The translations under genes and the position numbers were made by a program. From Streptomyces sp. NBC_00663 (lineage in GTDB: Bacteria > Actinomycetota > Actinomycetes > Streptomycetales > Streptomycetaceae), in assembly GCF_036226885.1 (NCBI RefSeq), contig NZ_CP109027.1, forward strand, positions 7,068,001-7,132,000: 64,000 nucleotides of DNA. Reading direction: 5' to 3'. The notes beneath the pieces were generated by a model. That model ran no database searches, had not been told where the DNA came from, and worked only from the letters and a program-made list of their open reading frames with translations. Shown here piece after piece: positions 17,299-24,946 of this stretch (positions within the stretch are counted from its first letter, which is position 1; every line of letters begins with the position of its first letter).

Positions 17299-18159
17299 GT
17301 GACGGGGTTCCTCGCCGAGCTGGGCCGGAAGCTGGCCGAGCGCTGGTTCACGCTGCTGGTCCTGCCCGGGCTGGCCTATCTCCTCGTCGCCGCCGCGGCG
17401 TTCCGGCTCGGCCACCGCGACTGGCACGACGGGCGTGAGCTGTGGGACGGCTTCACCGCGCTCACCGAGGCCGGCGACCCCGGCCGCCAGGACGCCCTCG
17501 CGATGCGGGCGGTCCTGCTGGTCCTGGCCGCGGTACCGGTCTCGGCCGCGCTGGGCGTGCTGGCCCAGGCGCTGGCGGGCCCGGTCGAGCGTGCCCTCTG
17601 CGGCCCCTGGCCGCGCCCCTTCGCCGGCCTCTCCACCCGCCGGACCCGCCTGCGCGCCGACGCCTGGACCGCCGAGGACACCGCCTACCGCGAGCACCGC
17701 GACCCGGAGCGAGCCGCCCGCCGCAACGCCCTCTCCCTCATCCCGCCCGAGCACCCCACCCGCCTCGGCGACCGCCTCCGCGCCCCCGCCGTCCGCCTCC
17801 GCCAGGAGTACGGCATCGACCTCGCCACCGTCTGGCCACGCCTCTGGCTCCTCCTCCCGACCCCCACCCGCGACACCCTCACCGAGGCCCGCGGCCGTCT
17901 CGACACGGCGTTCACGCTCGGCGGCTGGGCGGTCCTCTATCTGGCGCTCGCCGCGCGCTGGTGGCCGGCCGTCCTGATCGCCCTGCTCGTCGCCGCCGTC
18001 GCCCGGCGCCGCGCCACCGTCGCCGCCGAGGTGTACGCCGAACTGGTCGAGGCCACCGTCGACCTCCACCTCGACCGCCTGCACACCCGCCTCGCCGAAC
18101 CCCGCCCGTCCCCGCAGCAGGGCCGGGCCCTCACCGAGCGGCTCCGCAGAGGTCTGTGA
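17299..18159 (+). CDS. Membrane protein, third gene of the CHAT block
   Basis: This 286-residue protein is of no family I can name. Hydrophobic segments lie at about residues 14-36 (WFTLLVLPGLAYLLVAAAAF), 68-95, and a pair around 210-240 (GGWAVLYLALAARWWPAVLIALLVAAVA). Between them is an Arg/Pro-rich cytoplasmic loop. The C-terminal helix contains VDLHLDRLHTRLAEP. The GTG start at 17299 follows the small gene by only 10 bases, so they are likely co-transcribed. A plausible role is membrane effector or anchor of the CHAT system; the sequence does not prove this. Confidence 0.72.
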   Translation: MTGFLAELGRKLAERWFTLLVLPGLAYLLVAAAAFRLGHRDWHDGRELWDGFTALTEAGDPGRQDALAMRAVLLVLAAVPVSAALGVLAQALAGPVERALCGPWPRPFAGLSTRRTRLRADAWTAEDTAYREHRDPERAARRNALSLIPPEHPTRLGDRLRAPAVRLRQEYGIDLATVWPRLWLLLPTPTRDTLTEARGRLDTAFTLGGWAVLYLALAARWWPAVLIALLVAAVARRRATVAAEVYAELVEATVDLHLDRLHTRLAEPRPSPQQGRALTERLRRGL

Positions 18160-18209
18160 ACGCCGCCGGACGTATATTCGGCCCATACCCCACCAGAACG
18201 GGAGCTGCC

Positions 18210-19205
18210 GTGGAGATCCTCGCCTTCGGTGTCCAGGCCGACGAGAAGCCCCTGATCAAGCACGCCTTCCGGGACCACCACGAGGTCCGCTGCCTGGACG
18301 TCTTCCTCAACGAGGACACCGCCCTCATCGCCGCCGGGTACGAGACCATCTCCACCAGCGTCAACGCCGAGCTGGGCCCCCGCGTCCTGGAGGTCCTGGC
18401 GGCCGGCGGCACCCGGATGATCGCCCAGCGCTCCACCGGCTTCAACAACATCGACCTCAAGGTCGCCGAGCGGCTCGGCATGACGGTCGCCCGGGTCTCG
18501 TACTACTCGCCGTACTCGGTCGCCGAGTTCGCCTGGACCCTCGCCATGGCGGTCAACCGCCGGATCGTCCGCGCCTCCACCCGCACCCGCGACTTCGACT
18601 TCCGCCTCGACGGCCTGATGGGCCGCGACCTGCGCGGCCGCACCGTCGGCGTCCTCGGCACCGGCAAGATCGGCGAGGCCTTCACCCGCATCGCCCACGG
18701 CTTCGGCATGCGGCTGCTCGGCTGGGACGTCGCCGAGAACCCCGCCTGCCTGGAACTCGGCATGAAGTACGTCCCCAAGGACCAGCTCCTCGCCGAGTCC
18801 GACCTGATCACCCTTCACGTCCCGCTGATGCCGGAGACCCGGCACCTCATCGACGCCGCCGCCCTGCGCGCGATGCGGGACGACGCGATCCTCGTCAACT
18901 CCAGCCGCGGCGGTCTCATCGACACCGCCGCCCTGGTCACCGAGCTGCGCGCGGGCCGCTTCTCGGGCGTCGGCCTCGACGTGTACGAGGCGGAGGCGGG
19001 CCTGTTCTTCCTCGACAAGTCCCTGGAGGCCATCGAGGACGACACCCTGGCCCGCCTGGTCACCTTCCCGAACGTCCTGGTCACGTCCCATCAGGCGTAC
19101 TACACCGAGGACGCCGTCGGCCAGATCGTCGACGCCACGGTGCGGAACGTCCTCGACTACAAGGCCGGCCGCCGCTCGGAGAACGTGCTGGTGCCGCGCA
19201 GCTGA
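18210..19205 (+). CDS. D-isomer-specific 2-hydroxyacid dehydrogenase (D-lactate dehydrogenase-like)
   Basis: This 331-residue NAD-dependent dehydrogenase has the Rossmann motif GVLGTGKIG, the catalytic Arg in LVNSSRGG, the Glu-containing GLDVYEAE, and the catalytic His in VTSHQAYYTEDA. The order and FNNIDL motif match LdhA-type D-lactate dehydrogenases. The GTG at 18210 has GGAG upstream. Its last 49 bases overlap, in antisense, the end of the convergent anthranilate synthase gene. A TATATT near 18172 could be its promoter -10, which would make it independent of the CHAT block. Confidence 0.88.
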   Translation: MEILAFGVQADEKPLIKHAFRDHHEVRCLDVFLNEDTALIAAGYETISTSVNAELGPRVLEVLAAGGTRMIAQRSTGFNNIDLKVAERLGMTVARVSYYSPYSVAEFAWTLAMAVNRRIVRASTRTRDFDFRLDGLMGRDLRGRTVGVLGTGKIGEAFTRIAHGFGMRLLGWDVAENPACLELGMKYVPKDQLLAESDLITLHVPLMPETRHLIDAAALRAMRDDAILVNSSRGGLIDTAALVTELRAGRFSGVGLDVYEAEAGLFFLDKSLEAIEDDTLARLVTFPNVLVTSHQAYYTEDAVGQIVDATVRNVLDYKAGRRSENVLVPRS

Positions 19206-21037
19206 GCCATCAACTCCCGTACGACAGCGGCCCCGTTCAGTGTCAGCACCGACTCCGGGTGGAACTGCACACCGGCGAAGCCGGGTCCGCGCAGCGCGTG
19301 CACCTCGTACGACCCGCTCCGGCTCACCTCGACCTCGTGCGCGGCAAGCTCCGCCGCCGTCTCGTCGTCGCAGCGCGCCACGAAGCTGTTGTAGAAGCCG
19401 ACGGTCTCCTCCCGCCCGAACAGATCGACCCTCGTCTGCGCCCCCTGGTACGGCACTTCCTTCCGTACGATCTCCAGCCCCAGCTCCGCCGCGATCAGTT
19501 CGTGCCCGAGGCACACGCCGAGCACACCGTGCCGGTGCTCACGGACGACATGGGCGGCGAGATCGCGCAGGAAACGCATCTTCGGGTCGGTGAGGTCGGA
19601 CGGGTCGCCCGGTCCGGGGCCGAGCACCACCGGGCCCTCGTGCGCGACGACCGCCGCACGCAGACCGGGCTCGTCGTAGCGCCGGACGGTGACGTCGAGG
19701 CCGCTGGAGCGCAGCACGTGCGCCAGCATCGCGGTGAAGGTGTCCTCGCCGTCGACGACGAGGGCGTGACCGGTGAGTTCCTCGGTCCGGTCCTGCATCC
19801 GCAGCCAGAACGGGGCGAGAGACGCCCGGCGCCCGTCGAGCGCGGCACGCACGCGTGGGTCGTCGGTCAGCCGGGGGCGCGCCTCCTGCGTGCGCGGGCG
19901 GGACGGTCGTACGCCCAGGGCCGCCAGTACCCCCGCCGCCTTCGCGTGGGTCTCCGCGACCTCGCCCGCCGGGTCCGAACCGCGGACCAGGGTCGCGCCG
20001 ACCGGGACGCGGAGGCGTCCGTCGGGGGCGATGTCGGCGGTGCGGATCAGGATCGGGGAGTCCAGGGTCTGCGCCCCGCCCGAGTCCCGGCCGAGCAGCG
20101 CCAGGGCGCCCGCGTAGTAGCCGCGCCCGCCGACCTCGTGCCGCTCGATGACCCGGCAGGCGTTCTGCACCGGCGACCCGGTGACGGTCGCCGCGAACAT
20201 GGTCTCGCGCAGCACCTCCCGCACATCCAGCGAGGACTTCCCGCGCAGCTCGTACTCGGTGTGCGCGAGGTGGGCCATCTCCTTCAGCCGCGGCCCGATC
20301 ACCACCCCGCCCCTGTCGCCGACCGTGCACATCATCTTGAGCTCCTCGTCGACGACCATCGACAGCTCCTCGATCTCCTTGCCGTCGGCGAGGAAGTCCA
20401 GCAGGTGCTCGGGGGTGGGGCCCTCGGCGGGATAGCGGTACGTCCCGCTGATCGGGTTCATCACGACCGTGCCGCCGGACATCCGGACGTGCACCTCGGG
20501 ACTGGCGCCGACGAGGGTGCGGTCGCCGGTGTGGACGACGAAGGTCCAGTAGGCGCCCCGCTCTCCCTCCAGGAGCCGCCGGAACAGGGCGAGCGCGTCG
20601 GCTCTTCCGAACCCCGGGATCTCACCCTCGTACGTCCGCCGGATCACGAAGTTCGCGCCCTCGCCCCGCCCGATCTCCTCCCGCAGCACCCGGCCGACGA
20701 TCTCGCCGTACTCCTCGTCGGCGACGTCGAAGCCGCCGTTCTCGACGCGGACGTCATGGGCGGGCAGCTGCTCCAGTGCCGCGGTGAGCGGGACGGTGTG
20801 CGTCTCCTCGGGGACCAGCACCGCCAGCGGCGTCCCGTCGTCCCGCACGTCGAAGCCGCGTTCGCGGATCTGCCGGAAGGGGATGAGGGCGAGGCCCTCG
20901 TCGGGGAGGTCGGCGAGGCGGTCGTACGAGGAGACCGGGCCGAGGAACACCTCGACGGTGTTCTCGGCGTGCCCCGGCGTACGGCGGCGCAGCAGGGCGA
21001 ACGGGCGGTCGTCGTGCAGGAGCTGGGTCAGGTCCAT
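19157..21037 (-). CDS. trpEG: Anthranilate synthase, fused TrpE-TrpG
   Basis: This 626-residue fusion comprises an N-terminal chorismate-binding TrpE domain (NPISGTYRYPAEG, FAATVTGSPVQNACRVIERHE) and a C-terminal class I glutamine amidotransferase TrpG (GPGPGDPSD, catalytic Cys in GVCLGHE, terminal FHPES). It converts chorismate and glutamine to anthranilate, the first step of tryptophan synthesis. The ATG at 21037 has GAGGAA upstream. Expression is predicted to be controlled by the leader peptide and attenuator at 21092-21196. Phenazine PhzE has a similar fusion, but the Trp-codon leader argues for tryptophan synthesis. Confidence 0.9.
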   Translation of the reverse strand: MDLTQLLHDDRPFALLRRRTPGHAENTVEVFLGPVSSYDRLADLPDEGLALIPFRQIRERGFDVRDDGTPLAVLVPEETHTVPLTAALEQLPAHDVRVENGGFDVADEEYGEIVGRVLREEIGRGEGANFVIRRTYEGEIPGFGRADALALFRRLLEGERGAYWTFVVHTGDRTLVGASPEVHVRMSGGTVVMNPISGTYRYPAEGPTPEHLLDFLADGKEIEELSMVVDEELKMMCTVGDRGGVVIGPRLKEMAHLAHTEYELRGKSSLDVREVLRETMFAATVTGSPVQNACRVIERHEVGGRGYYAGALALLGRDSGGAQTLDSPILIRTADIAPDGRLRVPVGATLVRGSDPAGEVAETHAKAAGVLAALGVRPSRPRTQEARPRLTDDPRVRAALDGRRASLAPFWLRMQDRTEELTGHALVVDGEDTFTAMLAHVLRSSGLDVTVRRYDEPGLRAAVVAHEGPVVLGPGPGDPSDLTDPKMRFLRDLAAHVVREHRHGVLGVCLGHELIAAELGLEIVRKEVPYQGAQTRVDLFGREETVGFYNSFVARCDDETAAELAAHEVEVSRSGSYEVHALRGPGFAGVQFHPESVLTLNGAAVVRELMAQLRGTSTFSERRPAL

Positions 21038-21091
21038 GGCGGTTCCTCGGCTGTCGATGATGTCGATGGAGAGGAACGACCCCGGAAACGC

Positions 21092-21118
21092 CGAAGGCCG
21101 CCCCTCGGGCGGCCTTCG
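21092..21118 (-). terminator. trp attenuator hairpin
   Basis: A perfect 12-bp stem (21092-21103 with 21107-21118) with a 3-base loop lies between the leader peptide and trpEG, followed on the minus strand by GGCGTTTCC. It is placed as an intrinsic terminator that forms when the ribosome does not stall on the leader Trp codons. It ends 55 bases before the trpEG start. Confidence 0.8.
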
Positions 21119-21139
21119 CGAAGTCTTGCGTACGCGCAG

Positions 21140-21196
21140 TCAGTGGGCCGCCGGATGAGCGGTCCACCACCAGTTCTGGGTCGAGTGCGCGAACAT
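21140..21196 (-). CDS. trpL: Trp leader peptide (attenuation)
   Basis: This 18-codon ORF reads MFAHSTQNWWWTAHPAAH and then stops. Three consecutive Trp codons (21164-21172) are the hallmark of ribosome-mediated attenuation: when charged tRNA-Trp is scarce the ribosome stalls and the downstream terminator hairpin does not form. The ATG at 21196 follows a TAGGGT -10 hexamer (21204-21209) by 7 nt, so the transcript probably begins at or next to the start codon and is leaderless. Confidence 0.88.
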   Translation of the reverse strand: MFAHSTQNWWWTAHPAAH

Positions 21197-21203
21197 GCGA
21201 CGC

Positions 21204-21285
21204 ACCCTATCCCATGTCCGTTCTCTGTACCCCGTGTCTCATTTGCTGGGCATACGGCGGGAGCCGTGACACGACCCCGTAATGT
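21204..21285. promoter_or_regulatory. Divergent trpL/aroH promoter region
   Basis: Only 96 bases separate the two start codons. On the minus strand TAGGGT (21204-21209) lies 7 nt from the trpL ATG. On the plus strand TAATGT (21280-21285) lies 7 nt from the DAHP synthase GTG. Both spacings fit leaderless transcription. The -35 regions are not recognisable. Confidence 0.6.
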
Positions 21286-21292
21286 TGAGGCC

Positions 21293-22645
21293 GTGACCGT
21301 GAACGCTAAGACCAGCGCGAGCGCTGGCAACACCTGGCGAGACCTGCCCGCGGCGCAGCAGCCCGAGTACCCCGACACCGAGGCTCTGCGCGCAGTCGTT
21401 GCGGAGCTGGAGTCGTATCCGCCGCTCGTCTTCGCGGGCGAGTGCGACCAGCTGCGCGCCCGGATGGCGTCCGTCGCCAAGGGAGAGGCGTTCCTCCTCC
21501 AGGGCGGCGACTGCGCCGAGGCCTTCGACGCCGTGTCCGCCGACCACATCCGCAACAAGCTCAAGACCCTGCTCCAGATGGGCGCCGTGCTGACGTACGC
21601 CGCCTCGGTGCCGGTCGTGAAGGTCGGCCGCATCGCCGGCCAGTACTCCAAGCCGCGCTCCAAGGGCACCGAGACCCGCGACGGCGTGACCCTGCCGACC
21701 TACCGCGGCGACTCGGTCAACGGCTTCGACTTCAACGAGAAGGCCCGCATCCCGGACCCCGAGCGCCTGAAGCGGATGTACAACGCCTCCGCCTCCACGC
21801 TCAACCTGGTGCGCGCCTTCACCACCGGCGGCTACGCCGACCTGCGCCAGGTGCACGCCTGGAACCAGGACTTCGTGAAGTCGTCTCCCTCCGGCCAGCG
21901 CTACGAGCAGCTCGCCCGGGAGATCGACAACGCGCTGAACTTCATGCGGGCCTGCGGCACCGACCCGGAGGAGTTCAAGACCGTCGAGTTCTACTCGTCG
22001 CACGAGGCGCTGCTGCTCGACTACGAGTCGGCCCTCACCCGCGTGGACTCGCGCACGGGCAGCCTGTACGACGTCTCCGCGCACATGGTGTGGATCGGTG
22101 AGCGCACCCGGCAGCTGGACCACGCGCACATCGAGTTCGCCTCGAAGATCCGCAACCCGATCGGTATCAAGCTCGGCCCGACCACCACGGCCGAGGAGGC
22201 GCTTCAGTACATTGAGCGCCTCGACCCGGACCGCGAGCCGGGCCGCCTCACCTTCATCGTGCGCATGGGCGCGGACAAGGTCCGCGACAAGCTGCCCGAG
22301 CTGGTCGAGAAGGTCACCGCCTCCGGTGCGACCGTCGCGTGGATCACCGACCCGATGCACGGCAACACCTACGAGGCGGCCTCCGGTCACAAGACCCGCC
22401 GCTTCGACGACGTGCTGGACGAGGTCAAGGGCTTCTTCGAGGTCCACAAGGCGCTGGGCACCCACCCGGGCGGCATCCACGTGGAGCTCACCGGTGACGA
22501 TGTCACCGAGTGCGTGGGTGGCGGCGACGAGATCTTCGTCGACGACCTGCACCAGCGCTACGAGACGGCCTGCGACCCCCGGCTGAACCGCAGCCAGTCG
22601 CTTGACCTGGCGTTCCTCGTCGCGGAGATGTACAGGGACCAGTAA
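21293..22645 (+). CDS. aroH: 3-deoxy-7-phosphoheptulonate synthase, class II
   Basis: This 450-residue type II DAHP synthase condenses phosphoenolpyruvate and erythrose 4-phosphate, the first shikimate step. The class II signatures are LLQGGDCAE, the PEP-binding VGRIAGQY, and the metal and substrate region GERTRQLDHAHIEF with IKLGPTT and WITDPMHGNT. The GTG at 21293 is preceded by TAATGT at leaderless spacing; a second in-frame GTG is at 21299. It is divergent from trpEG, coupling the pathway entry with the tryptophan branch. A strong terminator follows. Confidence 0.95.
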   Translation: MTVNAKTSASAGNTWRDLPAAQQPEYPDTEALRAVVAELESYPPLVFAGECDQLRARMASVAKGEAFLLQGGDCAEAFDAVSADHIRNKLKTLLQMGAVLTYAASVPVVKVGRIAGQYSKPRSKGTETRDGVTLPTYRGDSVNGFDFNEKARIPDPERLKRMYNASASTLNLVRAFTTGGYADLRQVHAWNQDFVKSSPSGQRYEQLAREIDNALNFMRACGTDPEEFKTVEFYSSHEALLLDYESALTRVDSRTGSLYDVSAHMVWIGERTRQLDHAHIEFASKIRNPIGIKLGPTTTAEEALQYIERLDPDREPGRLTFIVRMGADKVRDKLPELVEKVTASGATVAWITDPMHGNTYEAASGHKTRRFDDVLDEVKGFFEVHKALGTHPGGIHVELTGDDVTECVGGGDEIFVDDLHQRYETACDPRLNRSQSLDLAFLVAEMYRDQ

Positions 22646-22668
22646 GGGTTTCGCCTGTTACCAGGGCA

Positions 22669-22715
22669 TGCAGTGGGGCGCGGATCACATACGATCCGCG
22701 CCCCACTGCACTTTT
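22669..22715 (+). terminator. Strong terminator after DAHP synthase
   Basis: A perfect 18-bp stem (22669-22686 with 22693-22710) with a 6-base loop is followed by CTTTT. It lies 23 bases after the aroH stop and isolates aroH from the bfd gene. Confidence 0.9.
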
Positions 22716-22739
22716 GTGGCTCCCGCATGGCGGGTAAGG

Positions 22740-22758
22740 TTAGGTTAGCCTCACCGAT
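22740..22758 (+). promoter_or_regulatory. Iron box (DmdR/IdeR operator) before bfd
   Basis: The 19-base site beginning TTAGGTTAGCCTCACC matches the DtxR-family iron-box consensus at 15 of 19 positions. It lies 47 bases upstream of the bfd start. In Streptomyces the regulator is DmdR1, which represses when iron is plentiful. Confidence 0.8.
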
Positions 22759-22804
22759 CAACGGGGATGGCAAGACCGATCAATCCCGTCGGGAGGTGAC
22801 CCGC

Positions 22805-23047
22805 GTGTACGTGTGCAGTTGCTTCGGGGTCACCGAGCAGCAGGTGAAGAAGCACGCGGCGGACGGTGCCTGCACCCCCCGCCAGATAGCCTCCGCCTGC
22901 AAGGCGGGCACGGACTGCGGTTCCTGTGTACGCCGTATCCAGGCGATCCTGGGCCGGGGTGCCTGTCCGCGACGCGAGCTGGCCGACCAGGGTATGCCGG
23001 TCCTCGCCGAGGTGGCCGAGGCCGAGGTTCTGGAAGAGGCCGCCTAG
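22805..23047 (+). CDS. bfd: Bacterioferritin-associated ferredoxin
   Basis: This 80-residue [2Fe-2S] protein has ligands in VCSC near the N-terminus and DCGSC about 30 residues later, the BFD-like pattern. It should donate electrons to bacterioferritin to release stored iron. The GTG at 22805 is chosen because the Cys motif starts immediately after it; a GTG at 22811 would delete part of the conserved start. The iron box upstream predicts induction under iron starvation, fitting its role. It converges on the bacterioferritin gene 14 bases away. Confidence 0.9.
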   Translation: MYVCSCFGVTEQQVKKHAADGACTPRQIASACKAGTDCGSCVRRIQAILGRGACPRRELADQGMPVLAEVAEAEVLEEAA

Positions 23048-23061
23048 CCCTTCGCGGCGGC

Positions 23062-23541
23062 TCAGCTCTCCGGCTGCTCGATCAGCTGGGCGATGTAGAG
23101 CGCCTCACCGAGCTTCTCCAGAAGCTCCAGCTGCGTGTCGAGATAGTCGATGTGGTGCTCCTCGTCCTCAAGGATCGACTCGAAGATGTTCGCCGACGTG
23201 ATGTCGCCCTTGGCGCGCATCACCTCGATCCCGCGCTTGAGGCGGTCGATGGCCTCGACCTCGACCTGCCGGTCGGCCTCGAACATCTCCTTGACCGTCT
23301 GCCCGACCCGGACATGGAACAGGCGCTGGTAGTTCGGCAGCCCCTCCAGGAACAGGATCCGGTCGGTGAGCACCTCGGCGTGCTTCATCTCGTCGAACGA
23401 CTCGTGGCGGGTGTACTTCGCGAGCTTCGTCCAGCCGAAGTTCTCCTGCATCTTCGCGTGCAGGAAGTACTGGTTGATCGCGGTGAGCTCGCCGGTGAGC
23501 TGCTCGTTGAGGAATTCGATGACCTCGGGGTCGCCCTGCAT
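23062..23541 (-). CDS. bfr: Bacterioferritin
   Basis: This 159-residue ferritin-like protein stores iron in a 24-subunit shell. The ferroxidase ligands are in the four-helix bundle (NEQLTGELTAINQYF, HESFDEMKHAEVL, ILEDEEHHIDYL), and the haem-ligand Met is in IEVMRAKG or nearby. The ATG at 23541 is supported by AAGGAG; an upstream in-frame ATG adds 15 unlikely residues. It converges on bfd. Paired TGCTTAGT repeats lie 80-110 bases upstream. Confidence 0.92.
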   Translation of the reverse strand: MQGDPEVIEFLNEQLTGELTAINQYFLHAKMQENFGWTKLAKYTRHESFDEMKHAEVLTDRILFLEGLPNYQRLFHVRVGQTVKEMFEADRQVEVEAIDRLKRGIEVMRAKGDITSANIFESILEDEEHHIDYLDTQLELLEKLGEALYIAQLIEQPES

Positions 23542-23622
23542 CGCAGAGGCTCCTTCCAAAGGGGGAACTGGCAGGTTGCGCCGCATCCTTGCACCGTCAC
23601 CGAAGATCGTCCAGTAAGTCTT

Positions 23623-23649
23623 TGCTTAGTAAGTAAGTGCATGCTTAGT
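23623..23649. repeat. Direct repeats upstream of bfr
   Basis: TGCTTAGT occurs at 23623-23630 and 23642-23649, 19 bases apart (start to start), in an unusually AT-rich patch with an intervening AGTAAGTAAGT. It sits between bfr (minus) and the sulfite-oxidase-like gene (plus) and is a candidate operator or promoter element for either gene. It does not match the iron box. Confidence 0.4.
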
Positions 23650-23715
23650 CCGGTTTGAGATGTATCGGGGTGGGGTTGGTCAGGTGCACCGCCCCAGGTC
23701 TGTCAGGATGGAGTC

Positions 23716-24348
23716 ATGGGTCAGCCGGTGGAACGCGAGTCAGGAGAAGCGGCACACTCCGATCTTCCGCCGGGGCAGCGACTACAGCGTGGCTGGCCCG
23801 TCACGCACTACGGCCCGGTCCCCAAGTTCCGGCCCGAACGCTGGGAGTTCCGGGTCTTCGGGGCCACCGCGGACAGCGAGAAACGCTGCTGGAACCACGA
23901 GGAGTTCACGGCCCTGCCGTACACCTCCGTGGTGGCGGACCTGCACTGTGTGACCAAGTTCAGCATGCTCGGCGCCGAGTGGGGCGGGGTCCCCGCCCGG
24001 ACCGTCCTGGAGATCGCGCCGCCCGCGCCGGACGTCACCCATGTGATGGTGTGGGCCGAGTACGGCTTCAGCTCCAACCTCCGTCTCGCCGACTTCGCCG
24101 CCGGGTCCACGATCTTCGCCACCCACAAGGACGGCGAGCTGCTGACCGCCGAGCACGGCTTTCCGCTCCGCCTGGTCGTGCCCCACCTGTACGCCTGGAA
24201 GGGGCCCAAGTGGGTCCGAGGCGTGGAGTACATGACCGCCGACCGCCGTGGCTTCTGGGAGGAGCGCGGCTATCACAACGTCGGCGACCCCTGGAAAGAG
24301 CAGCGGTACTCGTACCAGGAGGAGCCCGGGGACGGCCCCGAGCTCTGA
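23716..24348 (+). CDS. Sulfite oxidase-like molybdopterin oxidoreductase
   Basis: This 210-residue protein has the oxidoreductase molybdopterin-binding fold without the dimerisation domain. The Mo-ligating Cys is in VADLHCVTKFS, and the cofactor-binding YGFSSNLRLADF and LVVPHLYAWKGPKWV segments are conserved. No Tat signal is present, unlike secreted YedY/MsrP, so it is probably cytoplasmic. The physiological substrate is unknown. The ATG at 23716 has no strong ribosome site. Confidence 0.85.
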   Translation: MGQPVERESGEAAHSDLPPGQRLQRGWPVTHYGPVPKFRPERWEFRVFGATADSEKRCWNHEEFTALPYTSVVADLHCVTKFSMLGAEWGGVPARTVLEIAPPAPDVTHVMVWAEYGFSSNLRLADFAAGSTIFATHKDGELLTAEHGFPLRLVVPHLYAWKGPKWVRGVEYMTADRRGFWEERGYHNVGDPWKEQRYSYQEEPGDGPEL

Positions 24349-24375
24349 CTCCTGGTCGTTCCGGATTCTTTCCGG

Positions 24376-24870
24376 TCAGTGGTGGTGCTGGTGCACGACC
24401 GCGTGCCCCTTGCCGCGGCCGATCATCCACTTGTTCACCGGCACGGTGGCGACGAACGCGATGACCAGCGAGATCGCCAGCGCACCCCAGAACAGCAGGT
24501 CGCCCAGCTCCGCGTCCATCGCGCCCGGCCACAGCACGATCACCCCGTTGTCGACCAGCTCCATCACGGCGATCGACAGGGTGTCCGCGGCCAGCGCCAC
24601 CTGCACGGCGGCCCGGAGGCCGAGGCCGGAGCGGAGCACCCCGCGCAGGGTGAGCGAGTAGCCGAAGAAGAACGCCAGGACGATCGCGAGGATCGTCGTC
24701 GGCAGGTTCCCCCAGCCGAACGCGGTGCCGATCACCATGCCGAGCACCTCGCCGATGGCGCACCCCGTGAGGCAGTGGAGGGTGGCCTGGACGGCCATGG
24801 ACCAGCTGCTGCCGGGCGCCTGGTGGCCCTCGTGGTGGTGTGCGTGTCCGGCGTGCGCCTCGTGCTGCAT
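24376..24870 (-). CDS. His-rich DUF4396 membrane protein
   Basis: This 164-residue protein begins MQHEAHAGHAHHHEGH and ends VVHQHHH, His clusters likely to bind metal. Between them are about four hydrophobic segments typical of DUF4396 (TILAIVLAFFFGYSL, ALAISLVIAFVATVPVN). The ATG at 24870 has GGGGG about 7 nt upstream; a TTG at 24882 would add four residues. A perfect CsoR-type palindrome lies 49 bases upstream, so copper-responsive expression and a role in copper handling are predicted. The family has no proven function that I know. Confidence 0.8.
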   Translation of the reverse strand: MQHEAHAGHAHHHEGHQAPGSSWSMAVQATLHCLTGCAIGEVLGMVIGTAFGWGNLPTTILAIVLAFFFGYSLTLRGVLRSGLGLRAAVQVALAADTLSIAVMELVDNGVIVLWPGAMDAELGDLLFWGALAISLVIAFVATVPVNKWMIGRGKGHAVVHQHHH

Positions 24871-24918
24871 GAGTGCCCCCAATGTCGGATGACGGTTCCT
24901 GCATCGAGCAAGAACCGT

Positions 24919-24935
24919 ATACCCCCAGGGGGTAT
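24919..24935. promoter_or_regulatory. CsoR-type operator
   Basis: The palindrome ATACCCCC-A-GGGGGTAT has perfect 8-bp arms. This G/C-tract palindrome flanked by TA is the pattern bound by copper-sensing CsoR repressors. It lies upstream of the DUF4396 gene on the minus strand and directly behind the end of the endonuclease IV gene. Confidence 0.75.
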
Positions 24936-24946
24936 TCCGTAACGGG

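Noticed and set aside
19157..21037. Phenazine-type PhzE
   Set aside because: The fused organisation is shared, but the Trp-rich leader and attenuator and the adjacent DAHP synthase indicate anthranilate synthase for tryptophan.
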